DNA of 64,000 bases from Pyxidicoccus caerfyrddinensis (GCF_010894405.1 NZ_JAAIYA010000011.1:62001-126000), one strand, 5' to 3'; positions 34,853-44,624 are shown, numbered from the stretch's first letter. Notes: generated by a model from the sequence alone, not told the origin. Numbers and translations: made by a program.

Positions 34853-35824
34853 ATGGCGGTACACACGGCCCTGTCTCCCGAGGCCTTCACCCGGGTGGCG
34901 GAGGCGTATGGGTTGGGCGCGGTGCGAGAGGTGACGCCCATTCCCCAGGGCTCCATCAACACCAACCACCGGCTGGAGACGGACGCCGGGCGCTTCTTCA
35001 TGCGCCACACCACCGTGCGCTCCGCGGACGACCTGCGCTTCGAGTCCGCGCTGCTCGCGCACCTGACCGAGTACCACTTCCCCGGGCCCGTGCTGCTCAC
35101 CCCGCGCACCGGCGCGCCCTTCCTGGAGCTGGAGGGCGGCCGCGTCAGCGTCTTCCGCTGGCTGCCGGGCGAGGAATTGCGCCACCCGCGCCTCACCGCC
35201 GACCACCTGGAGTCGCTGGGCACCGAGCTGGGGAAGATGCACCGGGACACGCAGTCCTTCTCCGGCTCACGCGAGAATCCCTACGGCCCGGAGACGGTGC
35301 GGCAGTGGCTGGTGGGCCTGGCGCGCCACCCGGACGCGGAGCTGGCGTCCGTGGCGAATGAGCTGGAGCGCTACCTGGACAAGGCGGAGGCGGTGCGCCA
35401 GGGGCTGGAGCCCCGGGGCGTCATCCACGCGGACCTCTTCATGGACAACGTGAAGTGGCTCGGAGACCGCGTGGGCGCCTTCTTCGACTTCGAGATGGCG
35501 TGCCGCGAGGCGTACGGCCTGGACGTGGTGATTACGCTCAACGCCTGGTGCTTCGACGGCGGCCAGTACCTGCCCGAGCTGTGCCGCGCCTTCATTCGCG
35601 GCTACCAGGACGTGCGGCCCCTGTCCGCCGTGGAGCGCGGCAACCTCTTCGGCCACGCGCTCTTCGGGGCGGTGCGCTTCACGTCCAGCCGCATCCGCGA
35701 CTACCACCTGTCGCCGCTGCCGGCCGACAAGCTCACCAAGAAGGACTACCGCACGTACCTCAATCGGGCCCGTGCGCTGGCCGCGATGGGGCCCCAGGGG
35801 CTGTTCGAGCTGCTGGGGCTGTAG
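34853..35824 (+). CDS. thrB: Homoserine kinase, ThrB type II
   Basis: 323 residues from the ATG at 34853 (CGGAGG ribosome site). It has the aminoglycoside-phosphotransferase/choline-kinase fold of type II ThrB: the N-lobe GSINTNHRLETDAGRFF, then the catalytic loop GVIHADLFMDNVKW (Asp and Asn of HxDxxxxN) and the metal-binding DFEMACREAYGLDV. It phosphorylates homoserine with ATP on the threonine pathway, in the cytoplasm. No other thr genes are adjacent. Another small-molecule kinase of the fold is possible but the motif pattern fits ThrB well. Confidence 0.88.
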   Translation: MAVHTALSPEAFTRVAEAYGLGAVREVTPIPQGSINTNHRLETDAGRFFMRHTTVRSADDLRFESALLAHLTEYHFPGPVLLTPRTGAPFLELEGGRVSVFRWLPGEELRHPRLTADHLESLGTELGKMHRDTQSFSGSRENPYGPETVRQWLVGLARHPDAELASVANELERYLDKAEAVRQGLEPRGVIHADLFMDNVKWLGDRVGAFFDFEMACREAYGLDVVITLNAWCFDGGQYLPELCRAFIRGYQDVRPLSAVERGNLFGHALFGAVRFTSSRIRDYHLSPLPADKLTKKDYRTYLNRARALAAMGPQGLFELLGL

Positions 35825-35834
35825 GCCCTTCGCC

Positions 35835-36302
35835 TCAGATGCCGGAGACGATCTTCCAGGTGCCGCCCTCGCGGCGGAGCACCATCTGCTCCAGCTCGGA
35901 CTCGCGCTGGGGCTTCGGGTTGAGGCCCGGCATGCGCCAGCTCGCCTTCCAGTAGTAGATGGCGGCGGCGACATCCTCCCCCAGCTGCACCCGGCGGACG
36001 TCCAGCTCCACCTTGGGCGACTGGAGGGCCTTGAAGAGGTTCTCCAGGTAGGGGCCGACGTTGGCGGCGGTGAGGTCGTCCTCGGGGTCGGACGGGGTGC
36101 CCGCATCCTCGCGGAAGTCCTTGGTGAGGAGCGCCTTGATGGCCTCGGCATCGCGGGCCTCGAGGGCGGCGCGGTACAGCTCCATGACCTTGAGGATTTC
36201 GCGCGTGTCGGGGGTGTCGTCGATTTCGGTGCCGGGGATGCGCTTCGGGGCGCAGGCGACCAGGAGGGACAGGACGCTGAGGGCGAGGAAGCGGTTGAGC
36301 AT
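35835..36302 (-). CDS. Lipoprotein with NTF2-like domain
   Basis: 155 residues beginning MLNRFLALSVLSLLVACAP, a signal peptide ending in lipobox LVAC (lipid on Cys17). The mature domain starts with a helix pair (ILKVMELYRAALEARDAEAIKALL) and ends with a strand REGGTWKIVSGI, the SnoaL/NTF2-like pattern. Position +2 is Ala, so an outer-membrane location is possible. Its stop is 10 bases from the convergent thrB stop. Function unknown. Confidence 0.78.
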   Translation of the reverse strand: MLNRFLALSVLSLLVACAPKRIPGTEIDDTPDTREILKVMELYRAALEARDAEAIKALLTKDFREDAGTPSDPEDDLTAANVGPYLENLFKALQSPKVELDVRRVQLGEDVAAAIYYWKASWRMPGLNPKPQRESELEQMVLRREGGTWKIVSGI

Positions 36303-36401
36303 GGCGGGGCCTTACGAGGACAACCGAGAGGAAGTCAACCCATTCCCAGGCCCCGCCTGGCGGGCGGGCACAGGGCCCGCCGTCACAGCCCGGCCTTGCG
36401 G

Positions 36402-36929
36402 CTACGCCTTGCGGACGACCTCGGCGATGAACCGGTTGAGCACCGGGACCTCGTTGTCGAGAATCTTCAGGCCCTCGCTCTGGATGATCTTCTCGCCAAT
36501 CATGGCCAGGGGCTTCATCAGGAACGGCAGCTTGAGGGTGATTTCACCGTCCAGCGAGCGCTCCGTCTGGCCACCGCCCAAGTCCCGCAGGGTCAGCTTG
36601 CCCGTGTTCACCAGCATCTTGGAGATGGTGTTCGACGTGGGCACGTTGGTGAAGGTCAGCTCCTTGCGGCGCTTGTCGTACGTGGACGTCTCGATGAAGG
36701 CGAAGTACTCGGGCGGCACCTGCTTGGGGCCGATGCTCTGGATGACGGGCTTGGGGCGGTAGCGCACGCGGCGCTTCACCAGGTCACCCTCGCTCTTCAC
36801 CTCCAGGGGCTGCAGCTCCAGCAGCACGCCGTGGTGCTTGAGGAGGAACTCGAAGTACCGCTCGTCGAGGAGCGCGCGCTCCACCTCGTCCACCGTCCCC
36901 TGGATTCGCTGCCTCGTCTCGAACCGCAT
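36402..36929 (-). CDS. DUF2505 / SRPBCC-fold protein
   Basis: 175 residues starting MRFETRQRIQGTVDEVERALLDERYFEFL, followed by strands and a long C-terminal helix (LKILDNEVPVLNRFIAEVV). This is the DUF2505 layout within the START/SRPBCC hydrophobic-ligand superfamily. It is cytoplasmic with no signal. It lies in the same direction as the lipoprotein gene, 99 bases upstream. The ligand is unknown. Confidence 0.8.
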   Translation of the reverse strand: MRFETRQRIQGTVDEVERALLDERYFEFLLKHHGVLLELQPLEVKSEGDLVKRRVRYRPKPVIQSIGPKQVPPEYFAFIETSTYDKRRKELTFTNVPTSNTISKMLVNTGKLTLRDLGGGQTERSLDGEITLKLPFLMKPLAMIGEKIIQSEGLKILDNEVPVLNRFIAEVVRKA

Positions 36930-36999
36930 CCGCGTCCTCCTTGGCTGGGAGCTGCTTCCGTCTCCGCTGTCAGGGCTCCCTGCCTAGCGGAATCCCCGG

Positions 37000-39366
37000 C
37001 TAGCGAAAAGCCTGACGTGGCACCAGTGGACCCCGGAAGGTCGTCTCCTCGAAATCACACCGCTCGCGCCACTCGTCGGCGGTGGCCCGGAAGGCGGCGC
37101 CGAAGTCCGGCAGCGCCCCCACCTCGTGGCGCACCGCGCCGCAGTCACCGGCCAGGTAGGCGGACTCCACCCGCAGGCGCAGCGCCTCGCGGCGCAGGGC
37201 CTCCGGCAGCCCCTCGTCGGAGAGCGCTCGCTGGAGCTGCTCCCCCGCGAGCACCGGGGCGCCCACCTGGCTCAGTCGCCGGCCCAGCAGGTAGCTGAGG
37301 TACGGGTCCCCTGGCAGCGCGGTGAGGGCGCGGTAGAGGAGCAAGAGCCGCAGCTCCTCCTGCGTGGTGCGGAAGTAGGCCTCGATGGGGCCCTTGCGCC
37401 CGGGCGAGTCCAGCGCGGCGAGCTTCACCTGCGCGGTGCGCGTCAGGTCCGGCCCGGCGTCCTTCGCCAGCACCACGTCGAGGAACTGGCGGGCGGGCCC
37501 GGCCTGCTCGCGACGCAGCTCGACGTCCGCGCGCGCCATGGCCACCTCCGCCTCCAGCACGGACTGGCCCTTCACGCGCTCGGAGTCCGCCAGTGTTGCC
37601 AGCACACTGGCCGCGTCGTCGTACCGTTCGAGAGCGGACAGCGCGGAGGCCTGGCCGATGCGGAAGGCGGGCTCGTCGGGCTGCAGGTCCGCCGCGCGGC
37701 GGAAGCGCTCCAGCGCGTCCTCGGGGTCGCTGACGAGCGCGTCGCGGGCGGACTCGGACAGCTTCGCCACCTCGCGCGCGCAGGCGCGGGTGAAGAGGCT
37801 GCCGGTGCGGAAGCGGGCGAAGGCGCGCGCCACCGCGGCGTCGTCCAGGGGCAGCGCGTCCACGTGGCGCTCCCACTCCGAGACGAGCTCCTCCAGCGGC
37901 CGGCCGTAGGCTTCACTGAAGTCCCCGTGCGCGTACACGGTGCGCAGCTTCGGCGCGCCATACGTCTCCGCGAGGTACAGCAGGAACGAGCCCGCCACGG
38001 TGTACGCGCGCGAGGGCGCGGATTGGTAGAAGCCCTCCGGCCCCATCAGCTTGCGCATGTCCGGGGCCAGCTTCTGCCGGCGCATGCCCGCGGCCCACTG
38101 GTGCAGCGTGAGGTCGCCCTGCACGGGGCCGTCCGCCGCGACGGCCAGGCCCTCAATCAACCCCATCAGCGGCCACACACCCAGCCGGGTGGAGACGCGG
38201 AAGGGGCCGCCGCCCGCGGGGGCCGCCATGACGTGCGCCAGTTCGTGGTGCAGCGTGGAGTGGGGGAAGGCCTTGTCCTGGATGTGCAGCGAGTGCAGCC
38301 ACGGCTTGGCGAACTGGGTGCGGCCGGCGCCCACCAGTTGCTGCTTCTGCTTCTCGTCCTTGTAGAGCCACACGTCGATGCGCTCGGTGGGGGCCACGCC
38401 GAGGAAGCGCTGCGTCTGCATCCACCGGAACTCCATGTCCCGCATCATCCGGTCCACGTCCTCGCGCGGCTTGCCCCGGGGGTAGTGGAGGCGGAAGTGC
38501 TCCGTCTCGCGGAAGCCGCCCAGCGTCTCCGCGAGGTACGCGTCGTTCATCCGCAGGCCGAGCTCCGGGCCGCGCGTCTCCATGAGGACGATGGCCGTCA
38601 GCGGCAGCACCAGCAGGGCCAGCGGGCCAGGGCGCAGGCCGGTGCGGCCCAGGCGACCGGTGCCGGTGTCGAGCAGCCCGGCCGTCAGCCCCGCCAGCAC
38701 CCACGCCCACAGGAGCGTCTCCAGGCGGAACCAGGCCAGGGCGGGCGTCACCGCCAGGGCCTCGTCGTACAGCGGCCCGGGCATGTGGCCTAAGAAGTGG
38801 TTGAACGCGAACACCTGCGGACCCAGGACGATGGGCCATACCGTGGGCACGGCCGACACCAGCACCAGCAGCGCATACAGGCCCACCGCCCGGCCCGGCC
38901 GCTTCGCCTTGAAGCCGCAGAAGACGCCCGCCACGGACGCCAGCACGGCCGAGGGGAGGGTGAGCAGGGGATAGAAGCCCACCAGGGCGAAGGGGTCGCA
39001 CGCGGTGCGCAGCACGGCGAAGAGGGTGGCCGCGAGGAAGGGGGGCACCAGCACCCCCACGTTGAGGACGAGGGCGGTCCCCAGGGCCCGGCCCACGGCG
39101 GTGCCGGGGTCCTGCTCCCGGGTGGCGCCGGGGGGGCGGGGGTCCACCCCCAGGAGCAGGCGGCGCTCCTGGGCGGCGGCGGCGATGCCCGTCCCCCCGC
39201 CGAGCAGGCCCACGGCGATGGACAGGGCCAGCCCCAGCTCGAAGCCGGGGACGCCGAAGAGGGGCACGAGGACGAGCGCCGAGCCACCGCCCGCCAGGAC
39301 GAGCACGGTGGCCAGTACAGCCGGGCGGCGCAAAAGGCCCAGGGCACGGGTGAGGACTTGCCGCAT
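37000..39366 (-). CDS. Polytopic membrane protein with gluzincin peptidase domain and TPR-like tail
   Basis: 788 residues from the ATG at 39366. The first 285 residues hold about seven membrane helices. A soluble domain follows with HELAH (374-378), a zinc-binding HExxH, and a likely third ligand Glu405 in GLIEGLAV, the gluzincin arrangement. The last 230 residues are helical repeats (ALERFRRAADLQPDEPAFR). The membrane half precedes the peptidase, an unusual order. The gene starts only 25 bases from the divergent PilZ gene. No named family was recognised as a whole; a membrane-bound metallopeptidase with a protein-binding tail is the inference. Confidence 0.8.
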   Translation of the reverse strand: MRQVLTRALGLLRRPAVLATVLVLAGGGSALVLVPLFGVPGFELGLALSIAVGLLGGGTGIAAAAQERRLLLGVDPRPPGATREQDPGTAVGRALGTALVLNVGVLVPPFLAATLFAVLRTACDPFALVGFYPLLTLPSAVLASVAGVFCGFKAKRPGRAVGLYALLVLVSAVPTVWPIVLGPQVFAFNHFLGHMPGPLYDEALAVTPALAWFRLETLLWAWVLAGLTAGLLDTGTGRLGRTGLRPGPLALLVLPLTAIVLMETRGPELGLRMNDAYLAETLGGFRETEHFRLHYPRGKPREDVDRMMRDMEFRWMQTQRFLGVAPTERIDVWLYKDEKQKQQLVGAGRTQFAKPWLHSLHIQDKAFPHSTLHHELAHVMAAPAGGGPFRVSTRLGVWPLMGLIEGLAVAADGPVQGDLTLHQWAAGMRRQKLAPDMRKLMGPEGFYQSAPSRAYTVAGSFLLYLAETYGAPKLRTVYAHGDFSEAYGRPLEELVSEWERHVDALPLDDAAVARAFARFRTGSLFTRACAREVAKLSESARDALVSDPEDALERFRRAADLQPDEPAFRIGQASALSALERYDDAASVLATLADSERVKGQSVLEAEVAMARADVELRREQAGPARQFLDVVLAKDAGPDLTRTAQVKLAALDSPGRKGPIEAYFRTTQEELRLLLLYRALTALPGDPYLSYLLGRRLSQVGAPVLAGEQLQRALSDEGLPEALRREALRLRVESAYLAGDCGAVRHEVGALPDFGAAFRATADEWRERCDFEETTFRGPLVPRQAFR

Positions 39367-39391
39367 GGCCTCCCCTATACTCCCCGCCAGC

Positions 39392-39786
39392 ATGTCCGAA
39401 CAGAAGACAGGTCCCGAGGCTCGCCAGCACGGGCGCGCGCCCATCGAGCTGAAGGTCGACTACAAGAAGCTCAACTCGTTCTTCGCGGACTACACGAAGA
39501 ACATCAGCAAGGGCGGCACCTTCATCAAGACGAAGAAGCCGCTGCCCATCGGCACGCGCTTCCTCTTCAAGCTGACGGTGCCCCACCGCGAGGCGCCCTT
39601 CGAATTGCTGGGCGAAGTGGTCTGGTCCAAGGCGGACGCGGAGGAGCCCGGCATGGGCATCCGGTTCATCTACAGCAGCGAGGGCCAGCGGGTGGAGTTC
39701 GAGACCGTGGTGGAGCGGCTGATGTCCGACAGCCTCGGCTCCGAGCTGACGGAGAAGCTCCTCAACAAGCCGCTGCACCCGCACCC

Positions 39787-39790
<4 letters not shown>
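39392..39790 (+). CDS. PilZ-domain protein (myxobacterial single-domain type)
   Basis: 132 residues. It carries RxxxR (R11-R15) and NxSxxG (N37, S39, G42 within NISKGGTFIKT), the c-di-GMP-binding motifs, with the TFIKT continuation seen in the expanded single-domain PilZ family of Myxococcus. The region before the ATG has no purine-rich ribosome site. A TATACT at 39375 lies only about 12 bases before the ATG, so the mRNA may be nearly leaderless. The next gene starts inside its stop codon. An effector of c-di-GMP signalling, target unknown. Confidence 0.9.
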
Positions 39791-40353
<563 letters not shown>

Positions 40354-40372
40354 GGGCTGCTTCAGCGGCCGG

Positions 40373-40392
40373 GCGTCATGAAGAAGTGACGC
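40373..40392. other. Small hairpin in the spacer before the collagen/PhoX gene
   Basis: GCGTCA (40373-40378) pairs with TGACGC (40387-40392) around an 8-base loop, 20 bases past the DUF192 stop. It is either a weak terminator or part of the next gene's leader. Confidence 0.3.
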
Positions 40393-40482
40393 ATCTTCCA
40401 AGTGGTTGCCACACGGCCTGCGCAGGATGCGCCCGCGTTCGCGCGTCCTCGGGCCCGTGAATCACCTTGGAGGAGTTACTCA

Positions 40483-42912
40483 ATGTCTTCTCGTCTCATG
40501 GGGCTCGCCACCAGCGCGATGCTCCTCGGCAGCACCGTGGCCGTCGTCGGCTGTGAGGGCGAGCAGGGGCTCGCCGGAACGCAGGGCCCGGCCGGACAGG
40601 ATGGGCAGGACGGCGCCCCCGGCCGTGACGGCACCAACGGGACTCCCGGCCAGGACGGCGACGATGGCGCCCCGGGCCAGGACGGCGACGATGGCTCCCC
40701 GGGCCAGGATGGTGACGACGGGCAGCCCGGCTCGCAGGGGCCCGCGGGTCCGGGCTCGTATGGCCAGCCCGGTCCCGGCGCCATCACCCGCTCGCCCGGT
40801 GTCGAGGCGGGCACGCCGCTGTCCTCGGTGATTGCGATTACCTTCCGAGGCGACCTGGGCACCGGCGCCGGCAACCTGCCCGAGTACGTGAAGGCGCGTG
40901 TGAATCAGGTGGTGGCCGGCCAGATGCCGACGCCCATGGTGTTCCCGCTGCCGCCGGCGTCCACGGACACCGTGCGCACGGTGCCGGGCCTGTTCTCCTC
41001 CACGGTCATCAAGTGGATGGACCCCATCGGCTACAGCAAGACGAGCCCGCGCTTCGGCGCCAACGTGGACTACATCGCCTTCTTCGGTGACAAGTGGTCC
41101 GCCAATGGCAACGCGCCCCAGTACAACGGCAGCGGCTCGGCGGCGTGGATGTGGATCAACCACGAGTACATCTCCGGCACCAAGCCGAGCACGGGCAAGG
41201 CGCCCCTCGGCCAGCACCTGGACTTCGCGAAGTTCCTCCGCAACACGGCCGTGCTGCCCAACACCGTGACGGACGGCACCACGTGGCAGGCCAACGAGCT
41301 CGTCACGTACAACAAGGAGTGGAAGAAGCAGCTGGGCGGCTCCTGGATTCGCGTGGTGCAGGACCCGGCCACCGGCGAGTGGGCCGTGGACCGCAGCGCG
41401 GCCAACCTGCGCTACGACGCCTCCAGCGCCACGCTGGCGAAGGTGGTGGGCGTGACGCTGTCCGGCACCGAGCGCGATGACAGCGGCGCCGTGCTCCCCG
41501 ACGGCGTGGTGCCCGGCACCCACTCCAACTGCTCCGGCGGACAGACGCCGTGGGGCACCATCTTCACGGGCGAGGAGAACGTCCAGGGCGTCTACGGCGA
41601 CCCGGAGCTCGCGCTGTGGGTCGACGGCAGGAACGAGTGGACCGCCAACGCCCAGGGCTTCGCGCCCGGCGCCCCGGTGGCGCCGGACTTCTCTGCCCCC
41701 GTGTCCGGTGACCTCGTCAGCTCCGACGTCAACTCCACCCACCGCAAGGACGGCTACGCCTACCTGACGGAGATCGACCCGGGCCAGCCGGGCGACCTCT
41801 GGTACGACAAGGACGCGGCGAAGCCGGGCGAGGGCCACCGCAAGCTGGGCATCATGGGCCGTGCGCACTGGGAGAACGCCGCCTTCGTGGTGGACGCCAA
41901 CTGGAAGCTGCTCAACAACCAGCCCATCGTCATCTACGGCGGCGACGACCGCCGGGGCGGCCGCATCTTCAAGTTCGTCTCCAGCGGCAACTACACCGCG
42001 GGCATGACGAAGAAGCAGGTTCGCGACCTGCTCAACGACGGCAAGCTGTACGCCGCGCACTTCGCCGGCCTGGACAACAGCACGGGTGACACGCTGATGG
42101 GCGGGGTGATTCCCACCGAGCAGGCGCCGGGCCAGGGCCGCTGGGTGGAGCTGAGCGTGGACAGCCAGGACCTGGCGCCCAACGGCGAGGCCTACGGCCA
42201 GCCCACGCTGACGGTGGGCGCCGCCCTGCGCGACGCCAACTACAACGCGGTGGGCGGCTTCACCACCGACGACCAGGTGCGCAAGGTGCTCTTCACCGTC
42301 GCCAACAAGCTGGGCGTGATGGAGCTCAACCGTCCGGAAGACCTGGAGTGGAACCCGAAGGACCCGAGCGGCCAGCCGCTGCTGTACGTGGCCTTCACCG
42401 AGCACGGGCAGCCCACCTACCTGGACCAGCAGGGGCGCGTCGCCACCGCCTGGTTCAATGGCACCAGCTGGGTGACGAAGACCCGCGGCGCCACGGACAA
42501 CCGCAGCGGGGACCGCGTGGGCTCCATCTTCGGCATTCGCGAGTCCAGCACCTCGGCGCCGGGCGGCTCCAAGACGTTCACCTACTTCCGCGTGTGGAAG
42601 GGCGAGACGGCCTCGCTCAGCGCGGCGCCCGAGTACTCGGCGGCCAAGCCGGACAACATCCTCATCGACCGCGACGGCGGCGTGTGGTTCGGCACCGACG
42701 GCAACTTCGGCGTCAACAAGGTGGCCGACAGCGTCTACTACCTGAACCAGAACCCGGCCCATGTCGGCAGCGAGTACTTCCGCCGCGCGTTCCGCGTGCT
42801 CTCTCTGCCGAGCGACGCCGAGGCCACCGGCCCCGCCTTCAGCTCGGACATGAAGACCCTCTTCGTCAGCGTCCAGCACCCGGGCGAGGACAACTTCAGC
42901 GTCTGGCCGTAG
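40483..42912 (+). CDS. PhoX/DUF839-like lipoprotein with collagen-like repeats
   Basis: 809 residues from the ATG at 40483 (TTGGAGGAG ribosome site). The lipobox VAVVGC places the lipid near residue 24. Residues about 25-100 are a collagen-type Gly-X-Y region rich in GQDGDDG. The remainder matches DUF839/PhoX: WINHEYISGT, TPWGTIFTGEENVQGVYGD, MGRAHWENAAFVVD and VIYGGDDRRGGRIFKFVS, the calcium/iron-binding beta-propeller alkaline phosphatase family. Predicted: a surface lipoprotein with a stiff triple-helical spacer holding a phosphatase head. It is followed 44 bases later by a di-heme cytochrome gene in the same direction. Confidence 0.9.
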   Translation: MSSRLMGLATSAMLLGSTVAVVGCEGEQGLAGTQGPAGQDGQDGAPGRDGTNGTPGQDGDDGAPGQDGDDGSPGQDGDDGQPGSQGPAGPGSYGQPGPGAITRSPGVEAGTPLSSVIAITFRGDLGTGAGNLPEYVKARVNQVVAGQMPTPMVFPLPPASTDTVRTVPGLFSSTVIKWMDPIGYSKTSPRFGANVDYIAFFGDKWSANGNAPQYNGSGSAAWMWINHEYISGTKPSTGKAPLGQHLDFAKFLRNTAVLPNTVTDGTTWQANELVTYNKEWKKQLGGSWIRVVQDPATGEWAVDRSAANLRYDASSATLAKVVGVTLSGTERDDSGAVLPDGVVPGTHSNCSGGQTPWGTIFTGEENVQGVYGDPELALWVDGRNEWTANAQGFAPGAPVAPDFSAPVSGDLVSSDVNSTHRKDGYAYLTEIDPGQPGDLWYDKDAAKPGEGHRKLGIMGRAHWENAAFVVDANWKLLNNQPIVIYGGDDRRGGRIFKFVSSGNYTAGMTKKQVRDLLNDGKLYAAHFAGLDNSTGDTLMGGVIPTEQAPGQGRWVELSVDSQDLAPNGEAYGQPTLTVGAALRDANYNAVGGFTTDDQVRKVLFTVANKLGVMELNRPEDLEWNPKDPSGQPLLYVAFTEHGQPTYLDQQGRVATAWFNGTSWVTKTRGATDNRSGDRVGSIFGIRESSTSAPGGSKTFTYFRVWKGETASLSAAPEYSAAKPDNILIDRDGGVWFGTDGNFGVNKVADSVYYLNQNPAHVGSEYFRRAFRVLSLPSDAEATGPAFSSDMKTLFVSVQHPGEDNFSVWP
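40648..40728 (+). repeat. Three 27-base tandem units encoding GQDGDDG-X-P
   Basis: Three consecutive in-frame 27-base units (from 40648, 40675 and 40702) encode residues 56-82 of the collagen-like region. The first two are nearly identical; the third has diverged at silent and some coding positions. Confidence 0.85.
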
Positions 42913-42942
42913 TCGCAGTCACTCAAGGGAAGTCGCAGTCAC
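42911..42942 (+). repeat. 12-base direct repeat between the PhoX-like and cytochrome genes
   Basis: AGTCGCAGTCAC occurs at 42911-42922 and again at 42931-42942, exactly 20 bases apart, in the 44-base spacer. The first copy overlaps the upstream stop codon. Two helical turns apart would suit a dimeric regulator, but a simple local duplication is as likely. Confidence 0.5.
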
Positions 42943-42956
42943 GGAGGTCGAGACGG

Positions 42957-44618
42957 ATGTCCGCGGGGTCGAAGGGAGTCGTGTCGGGAGCCCTCATCGG
43001 GCTCCTCGCGCTGGGACTGGTGTTCAGCGCCGTCGGCGTGTGGAGGGCCCGCCAGCCTCCCGCGCCGGAGCCTCCCTTCGACCCGCTCGCGCAGGCGCTG
43101 GCGAGCGGCAGCCGCGTGCTCAACCGCGAGGCCCCCATTCCGTCCATGTGTTACACGAAGACGGAGGGGGCCTCGAACCCGTGCTGGACGTGTCACACGG
43201 GCGGCGTCGGCGACAACGTCATGGGCGACGAGGCCCTGCAGGCCGAGTACGCCTTCAGCGACGTGGGGCAGACGAACCAGTGGACCAACCTCTTCACGGA
43301 CCGGTCCGCCGCGCAGGCTGACCTCTCCGACGACGAGGTCCTGGAGTACATCCGCCAGGACAACTACGCGCCGCTGCGGGCGGCGCTGCTGGGACTTCCG
43401 GGCGGCTTCAAGGGCTGGGTGCCGGACCTGGACCTGGCCCGTGGCTTCGATGACGACGGCTTCGCCCGCGACGGAAGCGGCTGGCGGGCGGTGCGCTACA
43501 AGCCCTTCCTGGGCACCTTCTGGCCCACCAACGGTAGCACCGACGACGTCTTCATCCGCCTGCCAGCCGCCTTCCAGCAGGACGCGGAGGGGCGGCCTTC
43601 GCGGGAGATGTACCGACTCAACCTCGCCATCCTCGAGGCGGCGATGACGGTGGACCCTGCGCTGACGGACGTGACGCAGGCCGTGCGCCGCGTGGAGCCG
43701 GTGGACGAGCGGGTGGGTGGCGTGGACCTGGATGGGGACGGGGTGCTGGGGTCCTCGGTGGAACAGGTGCGCGGGCTGCCGGCGCGCTACGTGGGCGGCG
43801 CGGCGAAGGTGGCCGTGCGCCAGTACTTCTACCCGCGCGGCACGGAGTTCCTCCACACCGTGCGCTACGTGGACCCGGATGCACCCACGCTGCTGTCCGC
43901 GCGCATGAAGGAGGTGCGCTACTCGCGCAAGGACGAGGAGCACGAGGGCCTGCGCGTGAGGGGCTTCTACGCCGAGGAGCAGGAGAAGAAGCTGCAGGGG
44001 CGCCTGCCCGTGTTCCCCGGCAACCCCGAGCTGGGGCTGGTGAACGAGTTCGGCTGGCGCCTGCAAGGGTTCATCGAGGACGCGCGCGGGCGGCTGCGCG
44101 TGCAGACGATGGAAGAGCACGCCTTCTGCATGGGCTGCCATACCAACCTGGGCGTGACGGTGGACCAGACCTTCGGCTTCCCGCGCAAGGTGCCGGGCAG
44201 GGAAGGGTGGCGGCATCAGGACCTGCGCGGTCTTCCCGACGTGCCGCAGGCGGGCCACGCGAAGCCGGAGGTGCTGACGTACTTCGAGCGCGTGAAGGGC
44301 GGAGACGAGTTCCGCGCCAATGACGAATTGCTCTCGCGCTTCTTCCCGCACGGCACGCTGGACGAGACGTCCGTGCGCCGCGCCGCGAAGGGCGGAGACC
44401 GGGACCTGGCGTGGCTGGTGACGCCATCGCGCGAGCGGGCGCTGGCGCTGGGCCGGGCCTACATGGCGCTGGTGCGCGAGCAGGGCTTCACGAAGGGGCG
44501 AGACACGCTGCTCGCGCCGCCGAAGAACGTGCTGGCGCGGGTGGAGAACGGCTCCACGAGGCTGGAGGACGCCGGCCTCATCTTCGAGGACGGCCGGCTG
44601 CACCTGACGTGGGAGTGA
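42957..44618 (+). CDS. Membrane-anchored di-heme c-type cytochrome
   Basis: 553 residues from the ATG at 42957 (ACGGAGG ribosome site). One N-terminal membrane helix or uncleaved signal (about 8-30) is followed by two CxxCH heme sites: C76-W-T-C79-H80 and C391-M-G-C394-H395. An EF-hand-like DLDGDGVLGSS lies between them. The large spacing between hemes and the lack of a known cytochrome domain order make this an unassigned family. It should be exported and matured by the cytochrome c system. The pairing with a PhoX-like gene suggests a joint periplasmic or surface function. Confidence 0.85.
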   Translation: MSAGSKGVVSGALIGLLALGLVFSAVGVWRARQPPAPEPPFDPLAQALASGSRVLNREAPIPSMCYTKTEGASNPCWTCHTGGVGDNVMGDEALQAEYAFSDVGQTNQWTNLFTDRSAAQADLSDDEVLEYIRQDNYAPLRAALLGLPGGFKGWVPDLDLARGFDDDGFARDGSGWRAVRYKPFLGTFWPTNGSTDDVFIRLPAAFQQDAEGRPSREMYRLNLAILEAAMTVDPALTDVTQAVRRVEPVDERVGGVDLDGDGVLGSSVEQVRGLPARYVGGAAKVAVRQYFYPRGTEFLHTVRYVDPDAPTLLSARMKEVRYSRKDEEHEGLRVRGFYAEEQEKKLQGRLPVFPGNPELGLVNEFGWRLQGFIEDARGRLRVQTMEEHAFCMGCHTNLGVTVDQTFGFPRKVPGREGWRHQDLRGLPDVPQAGHAKPEVLTYFERVKGGDEFRANDELLSRFFPHGTLDETSVRRAAKGGDRDLAWLVTPSRERALALGRAYMALVREQGFTKGRDTLLAPPKNVLARVENGSTRLEDAGLIFEDGRLHLTWE

Positions 44619-44624
44619 GCAGTC

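Noticed and set aside
40560-40790. Regular repeats that could suggest a CRISPR array
   Set aside because: Units are contiguous, in frame and encode Gly-X-Y collagen repeats; there are no spacers.
40480-42879. 799-codon antisense frame over the PhoX-like gene
   Set aside because: His/Val/Arg-rich filler without motifs; the sense frame has lipobox and PhoX signatures.
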